A stretch of 64,000 bases of DNA, taken from Nocardioides sp. Iso805N (GTDB lineage Bacteria; Actinomycetota; Actinomycetes; Propionibacteriales; Nocardioidaceae). This document shows positions 39,916-48,165 of the stretch, piece after piece; the first letter of the stretch is position 1; each line of letters begins with the position of its first letter. A program made the position numbers and the translations under genes. The DNA lies in assembly GCF_000364605.1 (NCBI RefSeq), contig NZ_KB822588.1:1-64000 (forward strand), given 5' to 3'. The notes below the pieces were generated by a model. The model saw only the letters and a list, made by a program, of their open reading frames with translations. It was not told where the DNA came from and did not search any database.

Positions 39916-40227
39916 GTGACTTCCTACGACAACGTCTCCCTCACCACCACCGCGAACGTCTACTTCGACGGCCGCTGCGTGAGCCACTCCTTCACCCTCG
40001 CCGACGGCACCCGCAAGTCGGCCGGCGTGATCTTCCCGGCAGCGCTCACCTTCGGCACCGCCGCCCCCGAGACGATGGAGATCCAGGCGGGCCGCTGCCG
40101 GATCCGGCTCGCCGGCGCCGACGAGTGGCAGGAGTACGCCGCCGGCGAGTCCTTCTCCGTCCCCGGTGACAGCACGTTCGACATCGAGGTCACCGAGCTC
40201 TTGGACTACGTCTGCCACTACGGCTGA
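39916..40227 (+). CDS. ppnP: Pyrimidine/purine nucleoside phosphorylase (DUF1255)
   Basis: A 103-residue cupin-like protein matching the YaiE/PpnP family (ANVYFDGRCVSHSF, GVIFPAALTFGT, ending DYVCHYG). The E. coli enzyme splits nucleosides with phosphate. Length is typical. It stands alone, convergent with the sseC gene. Confidence 0.9.
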   Translation: MTSYDNVSLTTTANVYFDGRCVSHSFTLADGTRKSAGVIFPAALTFGTAAPETMEIQAGRCRIRLAGADEWQEYAAGESFSVPGDSTFDIEVTELLDYVCHYG

Positions 40228-40457
40228 GGCAGCCGCAATCGGTGACGCGCCCGTCCTGCCGAAGCTGGGCCCGGGAGCCTCACGAGCCGGCCCGTGGCCG
40301 ATGTGCGGCACGTGAGCGGGGTCATGACGAAGCCTCGGTGCCTGACCTCTCCGAACAACACATCAGATCACATCCGCCTACCCCAATGAGGGTAAATTCC
40401 GGATTTGCCACAAGATCACGTGACATTCCGGTTGCGGCGGAGTCCGATCCGCCGGCG

Positions 40458-40481
40458 CGCCCCAGGAGGTCTCCTGGGGCG
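40458..40481 (-). terminator. Hairpin terminator after the sulfurtransferase operon
   Basis: An 11-bp stem (40458-40468 with 40471-40481) and a 2-nt loop, 24 nt after the sseC-like stop on the minus strand. No U-tract. Confidence 0.6.
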
Positions 40482-40504
40482 GCCGAGCCAGCGATGGGGC
40501 CGGG

Positions 40505-40801
40505 TCAGAGCGTGATGGTCACCTCGGCGACCGAGCCGATCTGCGCCTGAACCTGGCGGTCGGTCGGGTCGGCCTTCGGGGCGAGCGTGCGCAGGGTCCA
40601 CGGGCCCTCGCCGGCGAAGAAGCGGAAGTGGCCCGAGGCCGAGGTCGGGACCTCGGCGGTGAACTCACCGGTCTTGTCGAGCAGCCGGACGTAGGCGTTC
40701 GCGACGGGCTCGCCGTCACGCACGACCTGACCCTGGATCACTGCCTCCTTGGCGACGTTGACGCCGTCGAGGCTCAGACCACCAGCAGTGGCGCCGCACA
40801 T
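40505..40801 (-). CDS. sseC: DUF1416 protein (SseC-like)
   Basis: A 98-residue protein of the DUF1416 family: MCGATAGG start, then QGQVVRDGEPVANAYVRLLD and a beta-rich remainder resembling a transthyretin-like fold. In mycobacteria this gene (sseC) always sits next to a rhodanese gene, as here. A sulfur-transfer role is assumed but unproven. The start is 1 bp from the rhodanese stop. Confidence 0.88.
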   Translation of the reverse strand: MCGATAGGLSLDGVNVAKEAVIQGQVVRDGEPVANAYVRLLDKTGEFTAEVPTSASGHFRFFAGEGPWTLRTLAPKADPTDRQVQAQIGSVAEVTITL

Positions 40802-40802
40802 G

Positions 40803-41651
40803 TCAGGCCTCCCCGGGCTCGTCGCCGAGGGCGACCGGGACGCCGACGAGGCTGCCGTACTCGGTCCAGGAGCCGTCGTAGTTCTTCACGTTCTGCTGGC
40901 CGAGGAGCTCGTGCAGCACGAACCAGGTCAGCGAGGAGCGCTCGCCGATGCGGCACAGTGCGATGGTGTCCTTCTCGGTGTCGAAGCCGACCTCGTCGTA
41001 GAGCGCCTTCAGGTCGGCGTCGGACTTGAAGGTGCCGTCGTCGCTGGCGTTCTTGCTCCAGGGCACGTTGACCGAGGTGGGGATGTGACCCGCACGCTGG
41101 GCCTGCTCCTGCGGGAGATGGGCCGGGGCGAGCAGCCGGCCGGCGTACTCGTCGGGCGAGCGGACGTCGACGAGGTTCTGGGTGCCGATCGCCGCGACGA
41201 CCTCGTCGCGGAAGGCACGGATGCTCTTGTCCTGCTCCTGCGCGGTGTAGGAGGTCTCGGCGCGCGACGGCAGGTCGGTGGTCAGCTCACGCGAGTCCAG
41301 CTCCCACTTCTTGCGACCGCCGTCAAGCAGCTTGACGTCCTGGTGGCCGTAGAGCTTGAAGTACCAGTAGGCGTAGGCGGCGAACCAGTTGTTGTTGCCG
41401 CCGTAGAGGACGACGGTGTCGTCGTTGGCGACGCCGCGGCCGCTCAGGAGCGCCTCGAACTGCTGCTTGTTGACGAAGTCGCGCCGGACCTGGTCCTGGA
41501 GGTCAGTGGTCCAGTCGAGCTTGATGGCGCCCTTGATGTGGCCCTTGTCGTAGGCCGACGTGTCCTCGTCAACCTCGACCAGCACGACCTTCGGGTTGTC
41601 CAGGTTCTCTTCCACCCACTGGGCGGAGACGAGCGCGTTCTCGCGGGTCAT
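40803..41651 (-). CDS. sseA: Thiosulfate sulfurtransferase (tandem rhodanese)
   Basis: A 282-residue protein with two rhodanese domains: an inactive N-terminal one and an active C-terminal one with catalytic Cys233 in CRIGERSS. It moves sulfane sulfur from thiosulfate to a thiol acceptor. It matches the CysA2/SseA group of mycobacteria and is followed immediately by sseC, as in that genus. It is downstream of the DUF4395 gene by 78 bp. Confidence 0.92.
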   Translation of the reverse strand: MTRENALVSAQWVEENLDNPKVVLVEVDEDTSAYDKGHIKGAIKLDWTTDLQDQVRRDFVNKQQFEALLSGRGVANDDTVVLYGGNNNWFAAYAYWYFKLYGHQDVKLLDGGRKKWELDSRELTTDLPSRAETSYTAQEQDKSIRAFRDEVVAAIGTQNLVDVRSPDEYAGRLLAPAHLPQEQAQRAGHIPTSVNVPWSKNASDDGTFKSDADLKALYDEVGFDTEKDTIALCRIGERSSLTWFVLHELLGQQNVKNYDGSWTEYGSLVGVPVALGDEPGEA

Positions 41652-41729
41652 TTCGTTTGGTTCCCTTCGGTTTTCACTACGTTTGTCAGAGCAGGGGTTG
41701 GTGGTCTGGCGATGCGCCGTCGGCCGTCC

Positions 41730-42212
41730 TCATCCACCGAGGCGCTTGAGGAGCAGGTACATCTCGCAGCCCAGGCAGAACCGGAAGACCGCGTTGAGCA
41801 GTGCCGCTACCAGCGCGAAGCCGATCGCGATCTGGCCGAGCAGGGTGAGGCCGGTCAGGTAGCCGACCAGGGCCACCAGCGTGAAGACCAGGCCGACCGC
41901 CTGGGCGAACCGCGGCGGGGCCGGATCCTCCAGCTCGGCCGACGGCCGAAGGCGGGGTCGCACCAGCCGCTTGAACAGCGCGGCGTGCGGGGTGTGCTGA
42001 ACACCGCGCATCGCTCCCAGCGCGAACAGCAGGGCCTGTACGCCGGTCAGCACCGCTGCAGCCGCGGGCGGGAGCAACAGGATCACGATCAGCACAACCG
42101 CCGTGATCGCCGCGGTGAACTGCGGCCCACGCGGGTCGATGCCCGGCGCCTCGACAGGCTCGGCGTACGAGGCGGACGGTCCCCGAGCTTGTCGAGGGGC
42201 GGTGGCAGACAT
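41730..42212 (-). CDS. DUF4395 membrane protein
   Basis: A 160-residue membrane protein with about four hydrophobic helices and a C-terminal FCLGCEMY cysteine pair. DUF4395 proteins in actinobacteria are usually next to a thioredoxin and the rhodanese/DUF1416 pair. Here the thioredoxin lies 2.3 kb away, beyond two inserted sugar genes. A dispersed repeat (42149-42197) adds an EPVEA segment near residues 5-21. ATG at 42212 has TTGGAGC upstream. Confidence 0.85.
   Translation of the reverse strand: MSATAPRQARGPSASYAEPVEAPGIDPRGPQFTAAITAVVLIVILLLPPAAAAVLTGVQALLFALGAMRGVQHTPHAALFKRLVRPRLRPSAELEDPAPPRFAQAVGLVFTLVALVGYLTGLTLLGQIAIGFALVAALLNAVFRFCLGCEMYLLLKRLGG
42149..42197. repeat. EPVEA-type inverted repeat pair in the DUF4395 gene
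   Basis: CCTCGACAGGCTCGG at 42149-42163 and inverse CCGAGCTTGTCGAGG at 42183-42197, in frame at the N-terminus. Confidence 0.8.
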
Positions 42213-42304
42213 GGATGCTCCAAGGTCGAGAGGGCTGGATGGCTGGTCAGCGGATCTTGCGACAGCCATCGCGGTGCCTCCTCAGAGGAGCGCGGGACGG
42301 GCCG

Positions 42305-42400
42305 TCAGACTCGCTGGGACATTCGACCCAGCCGACACAGCGACGAGCGCACGCGGCAGTGGTCCACTGCGCGGCGCTTGGTCAGCATGGTCGAGAGCAC
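42305..42400 (-). CDS. Cys-containing leader peptide (putative attenuator)
   Basis: A 31-residue ORF: GTG start at 42400, with TAGAGT exactly 6 nt upstream (leaderless). The peptide contains RRAVDHCRV and SSLCRLGRMS, matching the small RR-x-VD-x-x-R-x leader peptides upstream of actinobacterial sulfur operons. Two Cys codons are present. A 15-bp palindrome (42356-42370) covers the first. Downstream operon: DUF4395, rhodanese, sseC. This fits cysteine-responsive attenuation as shown for mycobacterial leaderless Cys ORFs. The gap 42213-42548 otherwise holds only the divergent gmd promoter. Confidence 0.7.
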   Translation of the reverse strand: MLSTMLTKRRAVDHCRVRSSLCRLGRMSQRV

Positions 42401-42406
42401 GATGCG

Positions 42407-42412
42407 ACTCTA
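42407..42412 (-). promoter_or_regulatory. Leaderless -10 of the Cys leader peptide operon
   Basis: TAGAGT on the minus strand, 6 nt before the GTG at 42400. Confidence 0.6.
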
Positions 42413-42536
42413 GGAGGGATTTCGGCGCGAGCGAAACTGACGTCTCACGCAGCGAGACGCGTGTCCACGAATTGAGATTGAAGGGCTTCGCGACTCGCGG
42501 CTGTCGCGCCCCGACCGACGGTGTTGTCAGTCTCCG

Positions 42537-42542
42537 TATGCT
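42537..42542 (+). promoter_or_regulatory. Leaderless -10 of gmd
   Basis: TATGCT is 6 nt before the ATG at 42549. Confidence 0.55.
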
Positions 42543-42548
42543 GCCGCA

Positions 42549-43541
42549 ATGACCAAGCGCGCCCTCATCACCGGGATCACCGGGCAGGACGGTTCCTACC
42601 TCGCCGAGCTGCTGCTCGCGAAGGGCTATGAGGTGCACGGGCTGGTACGACGCAGCTCCAGCTTCAACCGCGGCCGGATCGACCCGATCTACCTGCACGC
42701 CGACAACACCGGCCGGTTGAACCTGCACTACGGCGACCTCACCGACTCCACCAGCCTGACCAACCTGGTGCGCACCGCGCAGCCCCATGAGGTCTACAAC
42801 CTGGCAGCGCAGTCGCACGTGGCGGTCAGCTTCGAGATGCCGGAGTACACCGCGAGCGCCGACGCCATCGGGACGATCCGAATGCTCGAGGCGGTCCGCC
42901 AGCACGCCCCCGAGGCCCGGTTCTACCAGGCGTCGACGTCGGAGATGTTCGGGCTCACCGCGCCACCGCAGCACGAGGGGACACACTTCCACCCCCGTTC
43001 GCCGTACGGCGCCGCCAAGCTGCACGCGCACTGGGCGACCATCAACTACCGCGAGGCCTACGGACTCTTCGCCGTCGCCGGGATCCTCTTCAACCACGAG
43101 TCGCCGCGGCGCGGCGAGTCCTTCGTGACCCGAAAGATCACCCGCGCCGTCGCGCGGATCGCGACCTCGCTCGAGCGCGGCGGCACCGCCGAGCCGGTCA
43201 CGCTCGGCAACCTCGACGCCATCCGCGACTGGGGCTACGCCCAGGAGTACGTCGAGGGCATGTGGCGCATGCTCCAGCAGGACACCCCCGGCGACTTCGT
43301 GCTCGCGACCGGGGTCGGCACCACGGTCCGCGACTTCTGCGAGCTGGCCTTCTCCCACGCCGGGCTCGACTGGCGCGATCACGTGGTCATCGACCCACGC
43401 TTCGAACGCCCGGCCGAGGTCCCCGAGCTGGTCGGCGATGCCTCGCACGCGGCGAGCGAGCTCGGCTGGAAGGCCACCACCTCCGTCGGCGAGCTGGCTC
43501 GGCTGATGGTCGACTCCGACATCGCCGCGCTGCAGCAGTGA
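42549..43541 (+). CDS. gmd: GDP-mannose 4,6-dehydratase
   Basis: A 330-residue SDR enzyme with all GMD hallmarks: TGITGQDGSYLAELL, RRSSSFNRGRI, ASTSEMFG, YGAAK and FNHESPRRGE. It converts GDP-mannose to the 4-keto-6-deoxy intermediate for deoxy-sugars such as fucose, rhamnose or colitose derivatives. It ends in a GTGA overlap with a second, divergent copy. Confidence 0.92.
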   Translation: MTKRALITGITGQDGSYLAELLLAKGYEVHGLVRRSSSFNRGRIDPIYLHADNTGRLNLHYGDLTDSTSLTNLVRTAQPHEVYNLAAQSHVAVSFEMPEYTASADAIGTIRMLEAVRQHAPEARFYQASTSEMFGLTAPPQHEGTHFHPRSPYGAAKLHAHWATINYREAYGLFAVAGILFNHESPRRGESFVTRKITRAVARIATSLERGGTAEPVTLGNLDAIRDWGYAQEYVEGMWRMLQQDTPGDFVLATGVGTTVRDFCELAFSHAGLDWRDHVVIDPRFERPAEVPELVGDASHAASELGWKATTSVGELARLMVDSDIAALQQ

Positions 43542-44494
43542 CGACTGCCTCGTCGCAGCGCCGGCCCCTGGCGCTCGTCACCGGCGCGACCGGCCAGGAC
43601 GGCATCTACCTCAGCCTGCACCTCGCCGCCACCGGCACCGAAGTGCTGGCGAGCCGTCGCACCGCCACCGCCCGCGACCTCTACCTCGCGCACCCACGGA
43701 TCACGGTGGTCGACCTCGACGTCACCGACACCGCCGCCTTCGCAGCCTTGCTGCGCGCCCGCCAGATCGACGAGGTCTACCAGCTCGCCGCGGTCTCGTC
43801 CGTCGCCCGGTCCTGGGACGACCCACGTGCCACCGTGGCCGTCAACGCCGACGCCGTCGAGGGCATGCTCGCCGCGGTGCGCCACATCCGCCCGCAGGCA
43901 CGGTTCTTCCAGGCCTCCTCGGTCCAGGCGGGCACCACCAGCCCCTACGCGGCCTCGAAGCTGGCCGCCGAGGGCTGGGTCGCGGACGCACGTGCCCGCG
44001 GACTCTTCGCCGTCTCGGGCCGGCTGGCCAACCACGAGTCGCCGCTGCGCCCCGCACACTTCGTCTCCCGGCGGATCGCCCGCGCCGCGGCCTGTGGCGA
44101 CGTACTGGACATCGGGGATCTCTCCTCCGAGCGCGACTGGGGACACGCTCGCGACCATGTTGCCGCGATGCCGCAGCTGCTGCGGCTCGCCGAACCCCTC
44201 GATGCCGACATCTGCACCGGCGTCCGACAGCCACTGCGCGCGCTCGCCGAGGCGGCCTATCGAGCGGCGGGTCGGGAGCCGGGGGCGTACGTCGTCGAGA
44301 CCGCCACGGTCGCCCGTCCCGCGGACCCGGCCGCGGTCGGCGGCTCAGCCGAGGCGATCACACGGGCCACCGGCTGGCAGGCGCGCACATCGGTCGCGGA
44401 TCTGATGGCGGAGATGGTCGCCGTCGAAGCACGCCGACTGGCCACGGGCGCCGAGGACGACCCCGGCTATCTCGGCATGCGAGTGTCAGAGTGA
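43538..44494 (+). CDS. GMD-like SDR (divergent paralogue)
   Basis: A 318-residue SDR protein related to GMD: TGATGQDGIYLSLHLA, catalytic-type SPYAASK, and NHESPLRP. The TSEMFG loop is altered to ASSVQAG, so the second catalytic residues differ. It may be a reductase or epimerase acting on the GMD product, or a paralogue with another nucleotide-sugar. Translation is coupled to gmd by the GTGA overlap. Confidence 0.75.
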   Translation: MTTASSQRRPLALVTGATGQDGIYLSLHLAATGTEVLASRRTATARDLYLAHPRITVVDLDVTDTAAFAALLRARQIDEVYQLAAVSSVARSWDDPRATVAVNADAVEGMLAAVRHIRPQARFFQASSVQAGTTSPYAASKLAAEGWVADARARGLFAVSGRLANHESPLRPAHFVSRRIARAAACGDVLDIGDLSSERDWGHARDHVAAMPQLLRLAEPLDADICTGVRQPLRALAEAAYRAAGREPGAYVVETATVARPADPAAVGGSAEAITRATGWQARTSVADLMAEMVAVEARRLATGAEDDPGYLGMRVSE

Positions 44495-44514
44495 CCCAGA
44501 GGTCACGCTGACAC

Positions 44515-44985
44515 TCACATGCCGAGCGGAAGCGCGCCGAGCACCTGCTCCTTGCGCGGCGCCCCGGCCGCGCGAGCGACCTCGCGCCCGTCCCCGTCCA
44601 GGATCAGGGTGGTGGGCGTCCGCACGACGTTCAGCCGACGGACCACCTCCAGGTGGTGCTCCGCGTCGACCTCGACGTGCACGACGCCCGGGACGACTTC
44701 GGCCACCTCGCCGAGGATCCGCCGCGTCGCTCGGCACGGCGCACAGAACGCGCTGGAGAACTGCACCAGGGTCGCCCTCTCCCCCGGGACGACGCTCGCG
44801 ACCGCCTCGCCGAGGCTGGCCCACGTCGAGGGGTCGGTTTCCGCGGGTTGAGCGGTCACATCCTGCTCCGATCCTGCGCCACGGACTGCGTGGGTCCCGT
44901 TGAAGCGGCCGTCGGTGAGCAGGCGATAGCCGCCGAACCCGAGCGCGAGTACGACGGCGGCGAGCACGATCCAGAGTCCGACCAC
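44515..44985 (-). CDS. Membrane-anchored thioredoxin-like protein
   Basis: A 156-residue protein with a membrane helix (residues 3-22) and a thioredoxin domain with CAPC at residues 81-84, plus cis-Pro region RTPTTLIL. The active site likely faces the outside of the cell. Related genes (thiX-like) lie beside rhodanese and DUF4395 genes in other actinobacteria, so it is probably part of that redox system, now separated by the gmd pair. The start is a GTG at 44985. Confidence 0.85.
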   Translation of the reverse strand: MVGLWIVLAAVVLALGFGGYRLLTDGRFNGTHAVRGAGSEQDVTAQPAETDPSTWASLGEAVASVVPGERATLVQFSSAFCAPCRATRRILGEVAEVVPGVVHVEVDAEHHLEVVRRLNVVRTPTTLILDGDGREVARAAGAPRKEQVLGALPLGM

Positions 44986-45146
44986 GACGGGTGCAACGTC
45001 GTACTGCGCCGTCGCGATTCCCCCGAGGATGTGTCGGGCCGGGCATGGGGCGTGCGGGCGGACGCCAACGACGCTCCCCGACAGCGGGAACGGTGGTCTG
45101 GACCAGGTCGTGATCCACGAGATGGGGACAGGCCCTGCGATGCATA

Positions 45147-45180
45147 GACGGGGCCGTCCCTCCGCAGAGGAACGGCCCCG
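45147..45180 (-). terminator. Hairpin terminator after the Lys-rich secreted protein gene
   Basis: A 10-bp stem (ACGGGGCCGT at 45147-45156 with ACGGCCCCGT at 45171-45180) and a 14-nt loop, 43 nt after the stop at 45223. Confidence 0.65.
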
Positions 45181-45222
45181 TTTATGGGACTTCAGTGATG
45201 GGACTCAGTCAGTCAGCGCCGA

Positions 45223-46098
45223 TCAGCTCGGGAGGTTACCGAGCAGACCGTTGAGCAGGCTGGTCAGCTGGCTGGTGTTGCCGCTGACCAGAGCGCTCAC
45301 GATCGAGTCGATCGTCGTGTTCAGCTCACTGATCACGTCAGGCAACGCCGGGACGCCCGCCGTCTTCAAGCTGTCAGCCAGAGTGCCGAGGAGCAGGTCG
45401 ACGAGGCCGGCTGGGTTGCTCGCCAGCGAGCTCGGGTCGAAACTGCTGAAGGTCGCCACAGCGTTCTCGAAGGCCTTCTCGATCGCGGTCGGGTCGAGGC
45501 CAGCATCGCTGAGCTGGCCGAACAGCGAGGTCAGCTGGCTCGGGTCGATCGAGGTGGCGCCGCTGGCGATCGCCGCGGAGAGCTGCTTGATCACCCCGGC
45601 GAGCTGGTCCGCGCCCGGAACGCCCGAGGCGGCGATCTGGGTGGCGAGGCCGTTGAGGGCGCCGGTCACCTGCGAGGGGTCGAGGACGCCTTGCAGCTGC
45701 GTCAGCAGCGAGTCCAGCGCGCTCGCCGTGCCGGTCGCGGCCTGGTTCGAGGCGGTGGTGCAGTTGGTCTGCTGCGCCGCGTAGTACTTGCGCGAGGCCC
45801 GGTCAGCGGCGACCTTGTGCTTGAGCTTCTTGACCTTCTTCTTGTCGCGCTTGATGACCGCGTGCGACTTGTGGTGCTTCTTGGCCTTCTTGAGCTTCTT
45901 CTTGGCCTTGTGGAGCTTGGCCGTGTCGACGGCGAGCCTGGAGTTCGCCGTGGAGTAGTGCGACGACGCGGTGCTGCACGTGGTGGCGGCGGACGCGCCC
46001 TCGAGCCCGACGAACGGGGCAAGAACGCCGATGGTGAGAACGGAGCTGAGGCCGAGAGCGGCGATGCGCATGCCCTTGGTGGCGGGGTTCACGGTCAT
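45223..46098 (-). CDS. Secreted protein with Lys-rich coiled segment
   Basis: A 291-residue protein with a signal peptide (residues 1-39). The mature part has a Lys-rich amphipathic segment (AKKKLKKAKK and KKKVKKLKHK, residues about 62-92), two Cys residues that may form a disulfide, and a long alpha-helical C-terminal region with repeated Leu/Ala/Ser segments. I do not recognise the family. Possible roles include binding an acidic polymer. ATG at 46098 has an AAAGG site. Confidence 0.65.
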   Translation of the reverse strand: MTVNPATKGMRIAALGLSSVLTIGVLAPFVGLEGASAATTCSTASSHYSTANSRLAVDTAKLHKAKKKLKKAKKHHKSHAVIKRDKKKVKKLKHKVAADRASRKYYAAQQTNCTTASNQAATGTASALDSLLTQLQGVLDPSQVTGALNGLATQIAASGVPGADQLAGVIKQLSAAIASGATSIDPSQLTSLFGQLSDAGLDPTAIEKAFENAVATFSSFDPSSLASNPAGLVDLLLGTLADSLKTAGVPALPDVISELNTTIDSIVSALVSGNTSQLTSLLNGLLGNLPS

Positions 46099-46223
46099 GG
46101 CGGGGACCTTTCGATGATGGAAACCGGCCGAGGCCGATGTCTTCTGCGAAACGTAACGACCGTGTGACCAGGACGACACGGATCATTCATCAGTTCGCCT
46201 CAGGTCTAGACCAGAACCGCGTC

Positions 46224-46496
46224 TCAGCCCCCCGCGAACGGCGGCAGGAACTGCACCGCCTGTCCCGGCCGGACCATCACCTCCGCCGCGTCCTCCGAGG
46301 CGGTCGGTCGATCGTCGACGAGGGTCGAGCAGACAGCCAGTACGTCGCCCAGCCTGGTCCCCGGGTGCAGCGCCATCGCCCTGGCCATCACGTCGGCCAG
46401 GGTGATGGGCGCCGGCGCGTCGAGGATGTCCTGCGACGTACCTGCTGCGGCGCGGGCTCCAGCCCAGTAATGAACAGTGATGGAGGTTTCAGCCAC
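46224..46496 (-). CDS. MoaD/ThiS family ubiquitin-like protein
   Basis: A 90-residue beta-grasp protein ending in Gly-Gly, the form used as a sulfur carrier after adenylation. Overall pattern matches MoaD better than ThiS. It is divergent from glnR; GTG at 46496 has AAAGGTGAG upstream. The partner MoeB/ThiF-type enzyme is not in the window. Confidence 0.82.
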   Translation of the reverse strand: MAETSITVHYWAGARAAAGTSQDILDAPAPITLADVMARAMALHPGTRLGDVLAVCSTLVDDRPTASEDAAEVMVRPGQAVQFLPPFAGG

Positions 46497-46589
46497 TGTC
46501 GGCTCACCTTTCGCTACGATGTCTCAACGGTTACGCCACCGAGGCTCAGTGTTGCGGCTCGGTGCTCCTCACTCCACCTGGAGGAAATC

Positions 46590-47315
46590 ATGAGCACCCT
46601 TCTGCTTCTCACCGGCTCGCTCCAGCCCTCTGCCGAGGTGCTTCCCGGCCTCGCGCTGCTCGGCCATCAGGTCAAGGTGCTGCCGGCCGAGGGTAGCGCT
46701 CTGCTCGATGCGCCCGGCGCCGATCTGCTGCTGGTCGACGGCCGCCAGGACCTCGCCCACGCCCGCGACCTGTGCCGCCTGATCCGCGCCACCGGCGCCG
46801 AGGTGCCGGTGCTGCTCATCGTCACCGAGGGCGGCCTGGCCGTGGTCGCGCACGACTGGGGCATGGACGACGTCGTCCTGCACACCTGCGGCCCCGCGGA
46901 GCTCGAGGCACGCATCCGGCTCGCGATCGGCCGGCTCACCGCCGCGCGCGTCGCGGCCGACCCGGACGCGCACGTGATCCGCTCGGGTGAGGTCGTCGTG
47001 GATGACGCGACCTATACCGCGAAGGTGAGCGGGCGACCGCTCGACCTGACGTTCAAGGAGTTCGAGCTGCTGAAGTTCCTGGCTCAGCACCCGGGACGCG
47101 TCTTCTCCCGTCAGCAGCTGCTGCAGGAGGTCTGGGGTTACGACTACTTCGGCGGCACGCGCACGGTCGACGTCCACATCCGGCGTCTGCGCGCCAAGCT
47201 CGGCCCGGAGAACGAGACCCTCATCGGCACGGTGCGCAACGTCGGCTACCGCTTCGTGGTGCCGGCCAAGGAGAAGGAGCAGGCCGACGACGTCGCCCAG
47301 CTCGCCAAGGCCTGA
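46590..47315 (+). CDS. glnR: Nitrogen regulator GlnR (OmpR-family)
   Basis: A 241-residue OmpR-type regulator. The N-terminal receiver-like domain lacks the usual acidic triad (DLLLVDGRQDL), as in known GlnR proteins, which act without phosphorylation. The C-terminal winged helix contains FKEFELLKFLAQHPGRVFSR and VWGYDYFGGTRTVDVHIRRL. GlnR is the global nitrogen regulator of actinobacteria. ATG at 46590 has GGAGG 7 nt upstream. Its neighbours (rhodanese/sseC, thioredoxin, mshD) are conserved companions in other genera. Confidence 0.9.
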   Translation: MSTLLLLTGSLQPSAEVLPGLALLGHQVKVLPAEGSALLDAPGADLLLVDGRQDLAHARDLCRLIRATGAEVPVLLIVTEGGLAVVAHDWGMDDVVLHTCGPAELEARIRLAIGRLTAARVAADPDAHVIRSGEVVVDDATYTAKVSGRPLDLTFKEFELLKFLAQHPGRVFSRQQLLQEVWGYDYFGGTRTVDVHIRRLRAKLGPENETLIGTVRNVGYRFVVPAKEKEQADDVAQLAKA

Positions 47316-47358
47316 GGAATCAGGCCCACCCTGCTCGGCCTCGGCCCCGGATCGAAGG

Positions 47359-48165
47359 TCAGCGGGCTCCGTCGCCGGTGAAAACGGCGCGCACGGTGCG
47401 GAGCAGCAGCACCGCATCACCCCACACCGACCAGCCGTCGACGTAGGCCAGATCGAGCGTGATCGCCTCCTCCCAGGAGAGCCGAGAGCGCCCGCTGACC
47501 TGCCACGGCCCCGTCATGCCTGGCTGCACGAGGAGCCGCCGCCGCTCCCGCTCGTCGTACCTGGCGACCTCCTCGGGCAGCGCGGGACGCGGGCCGACCA
47601 GTGACATCTCGCCCCGCACGACGTTCCACAGCTGAGGCAGCTCGTCGAGCGAGGCCTTGCGCAGGAAGCGACCCACCCGGGTCACGCGAGGATCGCGACG
47701 CATCTTGAACATCGGCCCGGCGGCCTCGTTGAGGCCGCGCAGCCGCTCGCGCCGGGCCTCCGCGTCGACGGCCATCGACCGGAACTTGTACATCGTGAAC
47801 CGACGGCCGCCGCGACCCACCCGTGTCTGCGGGAAGACCGCCGGGCCGTCCGAGTCGAGCCGGACGGCCAGCGCCACCAGCAGCATCGGCACGGCGAGGA
47901 GCACGAGCAACAGGCTCGCCAGCACGCGGTCCACACCGTTCTTGAGGATCACGTGGGGTCTCGACTGACCGCCCGCGGCGGGGCGAGAGGGCACGAGCAG
48001 CACGTCGGACCGATGCGGCGCGAGCGCTCCGCCCCGCACGACGGTTCCGCTGCGCGTGACGATCAGGGCGGCAGGGAGGTTGGTCGGCATCGTTCGTGTC
48101 GGCTCGTGCTGGGGCGATGGTCGGGAGGTGCTCAGCGGCGGTGCTCCGGGCGGGGCGATGCTCAT
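47359..48165 (-). CDS. Polyprenyl-phosphate sugar-1-phosphate transferase
   Basis: A 268-residue protein with one membrane segment (VLASLLLVLLAVPMLLVALA) and the C-terminal catalytic domain of WbaP/undecaprenyl-phosphate transferases (FRSMAVDAE, GRFLRKASLDELPQLWNVV, MSLVGPRPALPEEV, PGMTGPWQVSGRS). It starts polysaccharide repeat-unit assembly by moving a sugar-1-phosphate to undecaprenyl phosphate. Its ATG overlaps the epimerase stop (ATGA). It is the short form without the N-terminal membrane domain. Confidence 0.9.
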   Translation of the reverse strand: MSIAPPGAPPLSTSRPSPQHEPTRTMPTNLPAALIVTRSGTVVRGGALAPHRSDVLLVPSRPAAGGQSRPHVILKNGVDRVLASLLLVLLAVPMLLVALAVRLDSDGPAVFPQTRVGRGGRRFTMYKFRSMAVDAEARRERLRGLNEAAGPMFKMRRDPRVTRVGRFLRKASLDELPQLWNVVRGEMSLVGPRPALPEEVARYDERERRRLLVQPGMTGPWQVSGRSRLSWEEAITLDLAYVDGWSVWGDAVLLLRTVRAVFTGDGAR

